In this document: positions 17,542 to 25,859 of the stretch, in pieces
Layout of the letters: each line of letters opens with the position of its first letter
Numbering within the stretch: the stretch's first letter is position 1
Origin: Candidatus Binatia bacterium
GTDB lineage: Bacteria > Desulfobacterota > Binatia > UBA12015
Reading direction: 5' to 3'
Assembly: GCA_029248525.1 (NCBI GenBank)
Contig: JAQWJE010000046.1
Span: 1-64,000, forward strand
DNA length: 64,000 nt
The notes under the pieces: generated by a model
Seen by the model: only the letters and a program-made list of their open reading frames with translations
Database searches by the model: none
Told to the model about the DNA's origin: nothing
Program-made: the position numbers and the translations under genes

Positions 17542-19329
17542 TCATCGCCGCCCGCGCTCGGCCAACCAGGGCGCAGCGCCATCCCCGGGATAACTCGTTC
17601 CCGGCGCGGGGGTAGGCTTTGCTACCGCCAACAACTCCGGAGAGGTTTCCCGTGGATCCATGCGCACATTATCGATCAACCTGACGCCATCAAGCCACAC
17701 GGCCACCGCCAACTGCACCGGGCCTGTAATGGTCTGAACTGGTTCGAGGGAGTCCGGGCAGACCACTTCGCCGTATTCCAGACGCGCATCCCCCGCTTGC
17801 GCCAATCCGGTCTGCAGAAGCTGGCGTACACGAGCGGAGTCTCGCAATCCGTCCGCGACGGCCAACCGCGCGACATCGAGAGCGCGGGGCACGCAGACGG
17901 CCGCCGCGCGACCGGCCGGAGAAAGCCGCGAATTCCGGCTCGACATCGCCAGACCGTCCGCTTCGCGGGCAACCGCGCCGCCGATGATCTCGACACCGAA
18001 GTCCAGATCGCGCGCCATCCGGCGCACCACAGCCAACTGCTGATAATCCTTCTCGCCAAAAACAGCGAAATGTGGCTGCACGGCGTGAAACAACTTGGTC
18101 ACCACCGTCGCAACACCACGAAAGTGGCCCGGCCGCTTTGAGCCGCAAAGCCCCTCGGTCAACTTCTCGACATCCACCAGACTGGAAAAATCGTCGGCGT
18201 ACATCGACTGGGCCGCAGGCGAAAAGACGATATCGACGCCCTCGCGAGCCAATAATGCGCAATCTCGCTCCATCTCTCGAGGATAGGAGGTGAGATCTTC
18301 CTCACGATCGAATTGAATTGGATTGACAAAGATCGAGACGACAACCCGATCCCCTCGCCGTTTGGCTTCTCGCACCAGGGAAAGATGGCCTTCGTGCAAA
18401 AAGCCCATCGTCGGCACCAGCGCGATCCGCAACCCGGCAGCTCGGGTGCGCTCGGCCCAGACCCGCATATCGGCGACTGCATCAATCTGTCGCAGGCCAT
18501 AGCCGACGCGTTCGGTATTACCCGAGGCGTGATAGGACTCCGCGTCGCTCGGAAATGTTCCCGCGGCGACTTCCGATCGGTAGGCCCGAACCGCATCGGT
18601 GACCTGATCTCCCAAATTAGCAAATTTGCGAACGAAACGCGGCCGTTTTTCACCCGAATCCAGTCCCAGCAAATCATGCATCACGAGAACCTGACCGTCG
18701 CAATATGGGCCGGCACCGATACCGATGGTCGGGATTTTCAGCGTTTCGGTGATCTCACGCGCCAGATCCAGAGGGACGCCCTCGAGCACAATGGCAAAAG
18801 CGCCCGCTTCCTCGACGGCACGCGCATCCTTGAGCACCTGTGCCCGGCCGGCAGCATCGCGCCCCTGAACTTTATGACCACCCATTCGATTTACGGCCTG
18901 GGGCGTCAGCCCAACGTGACCCACAACCGGAATCTCGGCACGGACCAGAGCGGCGATCGTGCGCGCCACTTTTTCTCCGCCCTCCAACTTCACCGCCTCG
19001 GCACCCGCTTGAATCAGACGACCCGCGTTACGCACAGCCTCCTTTTTCGAGACGTGGTATGACAGGTACGGCATATCGCCGAGGACCAGCGCGCGTGGCT
19101 TGGCGCGAGCGACCATCTTCGTGTGGTAGGCCATCTCGTCCATCGTGACCGCGACTGTCGAATCAGCCCCCTGCACAACCATGCCGAGGCTGTCCCCGAC
19201 AAGAAGAATGTCGACACCCGATCGGTCAATCAGCCGAGCGAACGTGCAATCATAAGCGGTCACCATGGTCAGGTGAGCGGAGAGGCCCTTGGAGCCCTGA
19301 ATTCCCGGAACGGTAATTTTCTCATTCAT
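17542..19329 (-). CDS. panBC: Fused ketopantoate hydroxymethyltransferase / pantothenate synthetase (PanB-PanC)
   Basis: A single uninterrupted frame of 595 aa. Residues 1-268 are Pan[25 protein letters not shown] (46-54), GHVGLTPQ, and the catalytic Glu in [10 protein letters not shown] (E183). Residues about 281-565 are Pan[12 protein letters not shown] (HIGH-like, 305-315), [19 protein letters not shown] and MSSRNSRLS (462-470, KMSKS-like). About 12 residues link the domains, and a roughly 30-residue tail follows PanC. The first enzyme makes ketopantoate from ketoisovalerate and methylene-tetrahydrofolate; the second ligates pantoate with beta-alanine. PanE/IlvC activity between them is not encoded here. 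The start is supported by a GGGAGA site and a promoter at 19371-19399. panD follows with an ATGA-type overlap. Confidence 0.95.
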   Translation of the reverse strand: MNEKITVPGIQGSKGLSAHLTMVTAYDCTFARLIDRSGVDILLVGDSLGMVVQGADSTVAVTMDEMAYHTKMVARAKPRALVLGDMPYLSYHVSKKEAVRNAGRLIQAGAEAVKLEGGEKVARTIAALVRAEIPVVGHVGLTPQAVNRMGGHKVQGRDAAGRAQVLKDARAVEEAGAFAIVLEGVPLDLAREITETLKIPTIGIGAGPYCDGQVLVMHDLLGLDSGEKRPRFVRKFANLGDQVTDAVRAYRSEVAAGTFPSDAESYHASGNTERVGYGLRQIDAVADMRVWAERTRAAGLRIALVPTMGFLHEGHLSLVREAKRRGDRVVVSIFVNPIQFDREEDLTSYPREMERDCALLAREGVDIVFSPAAQSMYADDFSSLVDVEKLTEGLCGSKRPGHFRGVATVVTKLFHAVQPHFAVFGEKDYQQLAVVRRMARDLDFGVEIIGGAVAREADGLAMSSRNSRLSPAGRAAAVCVPRALDVARLAVADGLRDSARVRQLLQTGLAQAGDARLEYGEVVCPDSLEPVQTITGPVQLAVAVWLDGVRLIDNVRMDPRETSPELLAVAKPTPAPGTSYPGDGAAPWLAERGRR

Positions 19330-19370
19330 CGAATCTGATCTCCCGGCCGGTCGGAAAGATCGGATATCGA

Positions 19371-19399
19371 CAAATATGTCGGGCCCCGTCCCGAAACAA
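19371..19399 (-). promoter_or_regulatory. Probable panBC promoter
   Basis: On the minus strand, TTGTTT (19394-19399) and TATTTG (19371-19376) are separated by 17 bases. Transcription would begin near 19364, leaving a leader of about 35 bases before the ATG at 19329. It supports starting PanB at 19329 rather than at the far upstream ATG 19614. Both boxes are imperfect. Confidence 0.4.
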
Positions 19400-20118
19400 A
19401 GACGGCAAAAAATCCGCTTTGTTTCTTTTCCGTCCCGGTCCAGCTTGGCCGCGGTCTGAAAACCGTCAGCTGCTATCTGGATCCCAGCGGTATATTTTCC
19501 TGCCCTCCAACTCATGAGTTCCGGGAAGGGTTCGGAGCGGTTGCATCGAGTTGATGTCCGCCCGGAATTGGCAATCCCGGTGGTGCCCTCACGAGAAGGC
19601 TTGCAGACCTTCACGATTTGAAATTTATACGTTCTGCTCTTCGCGACGCGTCCTCGGGTACTCCGGCCCCTGGAGGGCTCCCAGTCCCGACTTCACGCTT
19701 GAAGTTTCTTTCTTTTGCTCCTCGTAACGAGCCCTGCGGACGACAACAAGACCCCGGCAAAATGGTTTATTTACTGATGAATCGTCAGTTTCAGGCCTGC
19801 GGCGGATCGCTGATCTCCGCCCGGATCGCTCCCCGAAAAGATACTCACGATCGTGTATTTGTGAGCATCAGCCTACTCGATATTGCGTTTCCGGAGAAGC
19901 CGTAAATAGGGATGGCTGGCCGGCCGCAATCCAGAAGCCCCGAAAGAAGAAGCCAGAGGCCGCTTCCGACCGAAGGCGGCCCCGAAAACCGCAGGAACTT
20001 TGGCTTTTTTCGCAACTGCGTCGTGCGATTCGAGCACTTTTCAAAGCTATGCCCGAAGTGATAGAGAAAGTCAGGCCCGCGAATTGCGGAATTTTCCAAA
20101 ATAGAGGATCGATCCGAA
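19400..20118. other. Gene-poor interval between panBC and the PKD lipoprotein gene
   Basis: About 720 bases with no gene I can support. A 95-codon plus-strand frame (19618-19905) has no family-like features. A stretch at 19930-20060 codes in one frame for a very basic peptide (KPRKKK, RRRPRKPQ) but has no start codon or ribosome site. The only clear structure is the 17-base dyad at 19773-19789. The interval may hold remnants of a lost gene or a small RNA. Confidence 0.5.
19773..19789. promoter_or_regulatory. Orphan TetR-type dyad
   Basis: ACTGATGA-A-TCGTCAGT is an 8-1-8 inverted repeat with one mismatched pair, flanked by T-rich sequence. Length and symmetry resemble TetR-family operators. 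No gene starts close by on either strand, so its target is unknown. Confidence 0.35.
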
Positions 20119-20550
20119 ATGCTGAACAATATGAATTTCAAGGGGATGGCGACATGCCTGGCTGCTATCGTCCTCCTTCTCGGCGGATGCACACAGAATG
20201 AGGCGCCCAAAACCGCGGCGCCGGCAGACCAGAACTCGGCAGGACTCCCACCGGCGCAACCCGCGAAACCAGCAGTTGTCTACTACGACGAACTTTACGT
20301 CGATGCCGAGGCGGAACCCGATGAGGGCGAACCGCCTCTCGAAGTGCAATTTACATCCATTGTCGAAGACAACACTGGCGCCGTCGAATGCGAGTGGGAT
20401 TTCGGCGACGGCTCTCCCAAGGTGAAGGCGTTGAACCCGAAGCATACCTACACCATCGAAGATGACTTCATTGTCGTCATCGAGTGCACCGACGCCAAAG
20501 GGGTAAGCGGAGAAACCGAGATCGACGTCAGCGCATACACCTACGATTGA
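20119..20550 (+). CDS. Lipoprotein with one PKD-like domain
   Basis: 143 aa. A lipoprotein signal ends at LLLGGC (Cys near residue 24), followed by a Pro/Ala-rich linker of about 25 residues. Residues about 60-140 form a PKD-like domain: GEPPLEVQFTS, the hallmark ECEWDFGDGSP (about 92-102), KHTY, and a final strand GVSGETEIDVSAY. PKD domains are beta-sandwich modules for protein or carbohydrate contacts on cell surfaces. No catalytic domain is attached, so this is probably a small outer-membrane or periplasmic binding protein. It ends 35 bases before a strong bidirectional terminator. Confidence 0.8.
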   Translation: MLNNMNFKGMATCLAAIVLLLGGCTQNEAPKTAAPADQNSAGLPPAQPAKPAVVYYDELYVDAEAEPDEGEPPLEVQFTSIVEDNTGAVECEWDFGDGSPKVKALNPKHTYTIEDDFIVVIECTDAKGVSGETEIDVSAYTYD

Positions 20551-20585
20551 TCGTCAGGCGCGCGGAAGCGCCGGCAGATGCAGAA

Positions 20586-20617
20586 AGGCCCGTCACGCCA
20601 TCCGTGTCGGGCCTTTT
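20586..20617. terminator. Bidirectional intrinsic terminator
   Basis: AGGCCCG (20586-20592) pairs with CGGGCCT (20608-20614), with an inner CACG/CGTG extension, then TTTT on the plus strand and AAA before it for the minus strand. It lies between the convergent PKD-lipoprotein and N-formylglutamate amidohydrolase genes and can serve both. Confidence 0.8.
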
Positions 20618-20622
20618 ATGCT

Positions 20623-21333
20623 TCAGATCTCGAGCAACGCCTTGCGAAGCAACGCGGCGATACGACGCACACCCCGATCCTCGCGAATCAACGCGTTGTT
20701 GATTTCCAACTCGACATAGGGAACCTGATGCGCTTCCCCGTGTCGCTTGGCCGCGTAAATCAAACCGTCATAGCCCGAGTACGGTTCGTTATACCGCACC
20801 CGCAGACCAAGCCGCTTCAAGGCCCGACCGAAGGCCCTTGCGAGCGGCACGTGAGCGTCGAATAGAACACCGATATCAAAGTTGCGCGCATGACCATCCA
20901 TTACCGGGGTAAAACTGTGGATCGAAAGCAACCGAACGCCACCCGGAAATTTTCGACACGCTTGCCCCAACGAGGCATCGATACGCGCATGATAGGGAGC
21001 GTGCCAACGTGACAATCGCAATCGTCTCTCCACAGGAGTCAATCGTTGATTTCCTGGAATCAGAACCTGATCACTCTCGGCCGGGATCAGGGATGACTCA
21101 CCCGGATGCCGATTGGGGTCGACTAGAAGCCTTGAAACAGATGAATAAATCGCTGATGCGGGCAAATCCCGAGCGAGAACTTTCTGGACTTCCCGCGCAC
21201 CGATATCCCAGCCGATATGATCCGCGATTTGCTCACGAGCCAGCCCCAGGGAGCGATAGCCCCGCGGAATTCGCTTCGACGCGTGCTCGCATGTGAGCAC
21301 CCAATGCCGGATTTTTGTTGTATCCTGCTTCAT
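20623..21333 (-). CDS. N-formylglutamate amidohydrolase family protein
   Basis: 236 aa, PF05013 family. Recognisable are LTCEHASKRIPRGY near residue 13, DIGAREVQKVLARDLPAS near 43, VDPNRHPGE near 71, LLSIHSFTPV near 136, FDIGVLFD near 151, and a C-terminal YVELEINNALI. The reference enzyme hydrolyses N-formylglutamate in histidine breakdown, but no other hut gene is nearby, so this may belong to the broader branch acting on other N-acyl substrates. GGGAGG stands 6 bases before the ATG. It is divergent from the IclR gene. Confidence 0.85.
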   Translation of the reverse strand: MKQDTTKIRHWVLTCEHASKRIPRGYRSLGLAREQIADHIGWDIGAREVQKVLARDLPASAIYSSVSRLLVDPNRHPGESSLIPAESDQVLIPGNQRLTPVERRLRLSRWHAPYHARIDASLGQACRKFPGGVRLLSIHSFTPVMDGHARNFDIGVLFDAHVPLARAFGRALKRLGLRVRYNEPYSGYDGLIYAAKRHGEAHQVPYVELEINNALIREDRGVRRIAALLRKALLEI

Positions 21334-21392
21334 AAATCGCCTCCCAGAGGTACAGTTTTAAAACAGCTTCGGAAAGCGATCCACAAATGAAG

Positions 21393-21421
21393 TTGACGGC
21401 AAGACCGAATCTACCTAGGAT
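21393..21421 (+). promoter_or_regulatory. Probable promoter of the IclR gene
   Basis: TTGACG (21393-21398), a 17-base spacer, then TAGGAT (21416-21421). Close to the sigma-70 consensus, with an expected start near 21428 and a leader of about 50 bases before ATG 21481. Confidence 0.55.
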
Positions 21422-21480
21422 AAAACAGTATTTGGGTATGCTGCCCGCTCTCAATCGCCAGGAAGGTCAATAGCGGCTCC

Positions 21481-22260
21481 ATGGTCCGACGCGAAAAAAC
21501 AAACTACGTCATTCAATCCGTTTCGCACGCCTTCGATGTGCTCGAGCAGTTTAGCGATGAGACCGACGAACTCGGGGTCACCGAACTTTCCAAGCGCCTG
21601 AAGCTGCACAAGAACAACGTCTTCCGACTGCTCGCCACCCTCGAGTCACGCGGCTATATCGAGCAGAACAAGGCGACCGAGAACTACCGTCTCGGCCTGG
21701 GATGTCTGAAACTGGGACAGACTTTTGTCTCGCAGATGGGCCTGTTGCGGCAAGCTCTTCCGATCATGCAGGAAGTCGTCGAAAAAACCGGCGAAACCAC
21801 CTATGTCGGCCTGCTTCGCCGAGGGGAAGTCGTCCCCCTGCAATCGATCGACTCCGATCAGGCCGTGCGCGCGATTTCGCTGATCGGTCGCGCCCTGCCC
21901 CTGCATTGCACGGCTGCAGGCAAGGTCCATCTGGCTTTCGAGTCGCAGGAGGGCCTCCGCAATGGACTGCCGGAATCCCTCACTCGGCACACCGAAAATA
22001 CCCTCACGAAAAGATCCGACCTGATTGCCGATCTCAAGGCCGCCGCCGATTGCGGTTATACCTGCGAATCGGGCGAATACCTGCCCGACCTCGCGGCCAT
22101 TGCCGTTCCTATCCGAGATTATACGCGAGCGGTGGTTGGTAGTCTGGCCATTTCGGCGCCCGAATATCGACTGACCCGGGAGCGTATCGAATCTGAAATT
22201 GCTCCCGAAGCTCTTCGCGCTGGCCGCGACCTCTCGGCGCGGCTCGGGTTCAACGGTTAA
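21481..22260 (+). CDS. IclR family transcriptional regulator
   Basis: 259 aa. The N-terminal winged helix reads LGVTELSKRLKLHKNNVFRLLATLESRGYIEQN (about residues 31-62), followed by the IclR effector domain with ETTYVGLLRRGEVVPLQSIDS, LPLHCTAAGKVHLAF (about 139-153), and GYTCESGEYLPDLAAIAVPIRDY. IclR proteins usually control uptake or breakdown of aromatic and carboxylic acids. It sits 165 bases upstream of etfBA on the same strand, so it may govern the electron-transfer genes, or itself. A promoter is visible at 21393-21421. Confidence 0.9.
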   Translation: MVRREKTNYVIQSVSHAFDVLEQFSDETDELGVTELSKRLKLHKNNVFRLLATLESRGYIEQNKATENYRLGLGCLKLGQTFVSQMGLLRQALPIMQEVVEKTGETTYVGLLRRGEVVPLQSIDSDQAVRAISLIGRALPLHCTAAGKVHLAFESQEGLRNGLPESLTRHTENTLTKRSDLIADLKAAADCGYTCESGEYLPDLAAIAVPIRDYTRAVVGSLAISAPEYRLTRERIESEIAPEALRAGRDLSARLGFNG

Positions 22261-22284
22261 TCCCGGCAAAACTTCCCGCTCCGT

Positions 22285-22301
22285 CTTGAAATGGCTTCAA
22301 G
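22285..22301. promoter_or_regulatory. Inverted repeat between iclR-type gene and etfBA
   Basis: CTTGAA-ATGGC-TTCAAG, a perfect 6-5-6 dyad, 25 bases after the IclR stop and followed by GCTCTTTT. It could be a weak terminator or an operator for etfBA; sequence alone does not decide. Confidence 0.35.
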
Positions 22302-22424
22302 GCTCTTTTGGGGAGAGGCATATTGCGCCCCCGCTCAGACTTGTTAGCTAATAACTAGACCCGCGGCAGTTCAGAAGAACTGATACGCAACCCCAAAAAC
22401 CCATAGGTAGGAGGATACACCGGC

Positions 22425-23180
22425 GTGAAGATTCTGGTGCCCATCAAACGTGTCCCCGATCCCCAGACCAACATCGTGGTAAAACCCGATGGGTCCGGAA
22501 TCGCGGAAGATAACGTCAAATTCGTCATCAACCCCTTTTGTGAGATCGCAATCGAGGAAGCTCTCCGAATCAAGGAAAACCAAGGCGAAGCCGAAGTTAT
22601 CTTGATTTCGATCGGTGATGCAGTCTGCCAGGAGCAGCTGCGAACCGGTCTCGCCATGGGAGCCGATCGAGCCATTCTTGTGGTGGCCGACAAGCCACTC
22701 GACCCGGCGACAACCACGGAAGTTCTGGCCAAGATCGTGGCCGACGAGCAGCCTGAGCTGGTCATGCTCGGCAAGCAGTCGATCGATGATGACGCTAACC
22801 AAACAGGACAATTACTCGCATCGACTCTGGACTGGCCGCAGGCCACGTTCGCGTCGAAAGTCGAATTTAGCGACGACAAAGCCGATGTCACGGTGACCCG
22901 AGAAGTGGACGGCGGGCTGGAAGCAATTGCCTTCTCGCTCCCCGGAATCATCACCACCGACCTTCGGTTGAACGAACCGCGATATGCTTCCCTGCCCGGC
23001 ATCATGAAGGCAAGGAAAAAAGAGCTGAAGGAAATCCCTCTCGCCGAAGCAGGCGCCTCGGATTCTCTTCAGGTCGAAACGCTGACTCTGGTTCCGCCAT
23101 CCGTCCGTGAAGCAGGCAAGACCGTGGAAACGGTCGATGAATTGGTCGAGCTGTTGCACAGCGAAGCCAAGCTGATCTGA
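22425..23180 (+). CDS. etfB: Electron transfer flavoprotein beta subunit
   Basis: 251 aa, GTG start at 22425 with AGGAGG 11 bases upstream. N-terminus MKILVPIKRVPDPQTN and the internal LGKQSIDDDANQTGQLLAS (about residues 112-130) are family hallmarks; the AMP-binding region lies in the DAVCQEQLRTGLAMGADRAI segment. With EtfA it takes electrons from acyl-CoA dehydrogenases, of which this window has three. The etfA start lies 11 bases downstream. The likely electron acceptor is the membrane oxidoreductase at 29.4 kb. Confidence 0.96.
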   Translation: MKILVPIKRVPDPQTNIVVKPDGSGIAEDNVKFVINPFCEIAIEEALRIKENQGEAEVILISIGDAVCQEQLRTGLAMGADRAILVVADKPLDPATTTEVLAKIVADEQPELVMLGKQSIDDDANQTGQLLASTLDWPQATFASKVEFSDDKADVTVTREVDGGLEAIAFSLPGIITTDLRLNEPRYASLPGIMKARKKELKEIPLAEAGASDSLQVETLTLVPPSVREAGKTVETVDELVELLHSEAKLI

Positions 23181-23191
23181 GGAGCATCATC

Positions 23192-24151
23192 ATGAGCAAA
23201 GTTCTGGTTTATATCGAGCATGCCCACGGCAAGGTCCCCAAAGCATCCGCGGTTGCGGTCGCTGCTGCCGCAAAGATGGGTGGCGATGTTGTCGCCCTCG
23301 TCCTCGGCAAGGGGATCGATGAAGTTGCCGCGCAGGCGGGCGCCCTTTCCGGCGTAAGCAAGGTGGTTGCGATCGACGACGACCGCCTCGAGCACTACCT
23401 CGCGGACATCTACGCCGCAGCGACCACTCAGGTGGCCGATGCTGAAGGAGCCGATGCGGTGGTCGCCGCCGCGACAGCCATCGGTAAGGATTTCGCACCC
23501 CGGGTGGCGCAGAAACGCGCCTCCGGGATGGCTTCCGAAATTACGGCCGTGAATGACGATGGGACATTTGTTCGCCCCATCTATGCGGGTAACGTGCTCG
23601 CGACCACCAAAATCAACACCGAGAAAAAGGTCGTGACTGTCCGCGGAACCGCCTTCGAACCAGCGGCTGCCGATGGCAGTGCCAGCGTCGAAAAAGTCGA
23701 ATTGGCAGCAGATGCCGCTTCGAAGACGCGTTTTGTTTCCTTCGAGGAGACAAAAAGCGATCGACCGCAGTTGGCAGACGCCGATATCGTGGTGTCGGGA
23801 GGCCGTGGCCTGAAGTCTGGCGAGAACTTCGTTGAAGTCCTCGAACCCTTGGTCGACGCCATGGGCGCGGCGATGGGCGCTTCCCGGGCAGCCGTGGACG
23901 CCGGGTTTGTGCCCAACGACCTCCAGGTGGGTCAGACCGGCAAAGTCGTGGCGCCGCAGCTCTACGTCGCTGTCGGCATCTCGGGCGCGATCCAGCATCT
24001 GGCCGGCATGAAGGACTCCAAAGTAATCGTGGCGATCAACAAGGATCCGGATGCCCCGATCTTCAGCGTCTCGGACTACGGTCTGGTCGCGGATCTTTTC
24101 ACGGCTGTTCCCGAAATGGTCACAGCTGTCGACAAGGTGAAATCGGCCTGA
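23192..24151 (+). CDS. etfA: Electron transfer flavoprotein alpha subunit
   Basis: 319 aa with GAGGAGC before the ATG. The C-terminal FAD-binding signature is intact: [35 protein letters not shown] and [20 protein letters not shown] (about residues 230-300). The N-terminal half holds the alpha-beta nucleotide-binding fold that packs with EtfB. It is followed by a strong intrinsic terminator at 24179, so etfBA appears to be a two-gene unit. Confidence 0.97.
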   Translation: MSKVLVYIEHAHGKVPKASAVAVAAAAKMGGDVVALVLGKGIDEVAAQAGALSGVSKVVAIDDDRLEHYLADIYAAATTQVADAEGADAVVAAATAIGKDFAPRVAQKRASGMASEITAVNDDGTFVRPIYAGNVLATTKINTEKKVVTVRGTAFEPAAADGSASVEKVELAADAASKTRFVSFEETKSDRPQLADADIVVSGGRGLKSGENFVEVLEPLVDAMGAAMGASRAAVDAGFVPNDLQVGQTGKVVAPQLYVAVGISGAIQHLAGMKDSKVIVAINKDPDAPIFSVSDYGLVADLFTAVPEMVTAVDKVKSA

Positions 24152-24178
24152 TCCGTCAGAAAATACAAGCGTGTCCAG

Positions 24179-24214
24179 AGAGGGGGATGTCCGGTTCGGG
24201 CATCCCCCTCTTTG
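24179..24214 (+). terminator. Intrinsic terminator of etfBA
   Basis: AGAGGGGGATG (24179-24189) pairs perfectly with CATCCCCCTCT (24201-24211) around an 11-base loop, then TTT. It lies 28 bases after the etfA stop and shows that the next gene cannot start at the upstream GTG at 24171. Confidence 0.85.
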
Positions 24215-24245
24215 CGTTTCGCGTATGGCGATCTATGATCCCGCC

Positions 24246-24950
24246 ATGTCCGAGAATACCTTGATCCAATACGAACTTCGCGATGGCGTTGCCATCATTT
24301 CGCTCGACGATGGCAAGGCGAATGTTTTTTCGCCCGCCATGAGCGCCGCCATCGACGGCGCTTTGGACCGCGCGGAGCAGGAAGCCAAGGCCGTTGTCTT
24401 CGCCGGGCGTCCGGGGCGCTTCTCCGGCGGCTTTGATTTGGGAATCATGAAAGAAGGGGGACCGGCAGCCGCCGAGGCGATGGTCAAGGCAGGCGCCGAG
24501 CTTGTTTTGCGCATCTACGGCTTCCCTCGTCCGACGCTGGTCGCTGTCACGGGCCATGCTCTGGCCATGGGGGCCATGTTCATCCTCGGCTGTGATCGAA
24601 GGGTCGGAGCGGCAGGAAACTTCAAAATCGGCCTGAACGAATCCAAAATCGGAATGTCCCTGCCGGTATTCGCCACGGAGCTCTGTCGCGAGCGGCTCGA
24701 CCCGCGCCATCTGACCGATGCCGCCATCCTCGCGGAGATTTACGACCCCGAAAAGGCCTGCGCCGTCGGCTACCTCGATCGCACGGTTCCCGCAGAAGAA
24801 GTCGTTGATGCGACGATTGCCGAGGCCGCGAGGCTGGCCGCAGAGATCACACTGCGGGGCATGAACGGGACCAAGCAGCGCATTCGCGCCGCCGCCATGG
24901 CCCGCATTCGTGAAACCCTCGATCAGGACGTCAAAAACCTGATGTCCTGA
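24246..24950 (+). CDS. Crotonase / enoyl-CoA hydratase family protein
   Basis: 234 aa from ATG 24246; ATG 24225 is an alternative, and neither has a strong ribosome site. Crotonase fold: GVAIISLDDGKANVFSPAM at the N-terminus, first oxyanion segment GRFSGGFDLGIM (about residue 60), second VTGHALAMGAMFILGCDRRVG (about 101), then KIGLNESKIGMSLP. The SGGFD and HALAMG pattern is typical of crotonase-like proteins of less certain reaction. It stands alone after the etfBA terminator and converges with the SnoaL-like gene. Confidence 0.88.
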   Translation: MSENTLIQYELRDGVAIISLDDGKANVFSPAMSAAIDGALDRAEQEAKAVVFAGRPGRFSGGFDLGIMKEGGPAAAEAMVKAGAELVLRIYGFPRPTLVAVTGHALAMGAMFILGCDRRVGAAGNFKIGLNESKIGMSLPVFATELCRERLDPRHLTDAAILAEIYDPEKACAVGYLDRTVPAEEVVDATIAEAARLAAEITLRGMNGTKQRIRAAAMARIRETLDQDVKNLMS

Positions 24951-24951
24951 T

Positions 24952-24988
24952 CGACGGCAGCCAGCAAAGGCTGGCCCCCGAGCCGTCG
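24952..24988. terminator. Stem-loop between convergent genes
   Basis: CGACGGC (24952-24958) pairs with GCCGTCG (24982-24988), with an inner GCCAGC/GCTGGC arm. There is no T-run on either side, so termination is only suggested by its location between two convergent stop codons. Confidence 0.4.
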
Positions 24989-24996
24989 CACCCGGC

Positions 24997-25446
24997 TTAG
25001 ATATTCATGAAGTCGGGGGTATTATGCACCCAACTCTTCTCTTCCTCGCGTCGGGAGATCCGCCAACCCGCCGAGGTTCGGCGATACTCGTCGATATACC
25101 AGAGGCCACAAAAGAAGACTCTGGTGTCTTCCTTGATGAGCATTTCCTGTGGGTTGAGACACATAATCCTTCCGGTCGCCTGATCGCCCGCGATCCGAAG
25201 CTGCATATTCGCAACAAGGTGTTGGGTATTCGGAAACATCGACGGCGTCATCACCTTGTTCAGAAACGCCAGGGTGCTTTCGAGGTCGCCCTTGCTGCCG
25301 CCCAGAGCGCTGTAATCGATAAAGGCATCTTCGGTGAAGACATCTTCTCGCAGAGTGTCGATCTTCTTGCCGTCGATCAACTCGGAGTAACGATAGAGAA
25401 GGTCCTGAATTTCCAAACGGTCGGAGATTTCCTGATGGCTAAGCAT
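24997..25446 (-). CDS. SnoaL-like (NTF2-fold) protein
   Basis: 149 aa, nuclear-transport-factor-2-like fold of the SnoaL_4 type. The N-terminus EISDRLEIQDLLYRYSELID, then DAFIDYSALGG, QHLVANMQLRIAGDQATGR and FCGLWYIDEYRRTSAGWRISRREE are the usual helices and strands of this cone-shaped fold. Members act as isomerases, cyclases, dehydratases or ring-hydroxylating subunits; the activity cannot be named from sequence. The neighbourhood of lipid and acyl-CoA genes is compatible with a steroid- or lipid-related role. Confidence 0.82.
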   Translation of the reverse strand: MLSHQEISDRLEIQDLLYRYSELIDGKKIDTLREDVFTEDAFIDYSALGGSKGDLESTLAFLNKVMTPSMFPNTQHLVANMQLRIAGDQATGRIMCLNPQEMLIKEDTRVFFCGLWYIDEYRRTSAGWRISRREEEKSWVHNTPDFMNI

Positions 25447-25584
25447 CGCTGTTCATACGACTTCATTTCCCTCAAGAGCAAACCCTCGCAGATGGCGGCA
25501 CACCGAGACCCTGCATTGAAGAAATTGTTCTGCGTGCAATGACAGCGCTTGGCGATTCGACAAAAGTGACACCTGGCAGACCCG

Positions 25585-25809
25585 ATGCGGCGCACTCTTC
25601 ATATCTCGCTCCCCCAGACTCTCAAGAATTGGCTGGATCTGGAGGTGCAGCGAAGAGGGTATGCCTCCCCGAACGCCTTTCTTCGGCATCTGATTATGCG
25701 GGAGCAGGAGCGCGTCCTGCAGCGCCGCCAGAACGGCGATCCCCCGGATCAGGATGACCTGCTTCTTCCCCCGCGCGGCCTCCATCCAAGTCGTCGGCCG
25801 GCACCTTGA
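25585..25809 (+). CDS. Ribbon-helix-helix protein, ParD/CopG-like, without visible toxin
   Basis: 74 aa. Residues 1-45 fit a ribbon-helix-helix DNA-binding fold: strand RTLHISLP, helix TLKNWLDLEVQRRG, loop YASPNAF, helix LRHLIMREQERVLQ. This resembles ParD-type antitoxins. The C-terminal 25 residues are Pro/Arg-rich and unlike the toxin-binding tails I know. No ParE or other toxin frame follows; the next gene is on the opposite strand. It may be an orphan antitoxin, a remnant, or a stand-alone repressor. Confidence 0.6.
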   Translation: MRRTLHISLPQTLKNWLDLEVQRRGYASPNAFLRHLIMREQERVLQRRQNGDPPDQDDLLLPPRGLHPSRRPAP

Positions 25810-25859
25810 GTTCTGTAGCGGTCCTGTCGCGGTCCTGCCGCGGGCTTACCTGAGACGTT

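Noticed and set aside
19330-19614. 95 extra codons upstream of PanB in the same frame
   Set aside because: Not PanB-like; a promoter at 19371-19399 and a ribosome site support the start at 19329.
19618-19905. A 95-codon plus-strand frame in the gene-poor stretch
   Set aside because: No ribosome site, no recognisable fold, and amino-acid composition resembles random high-GC translation.
24171-24245. Extended GTG start for the crotonase gene
   Set aside because: The codon lies inside the etfBA terminator hairpin, so the start is downstream.
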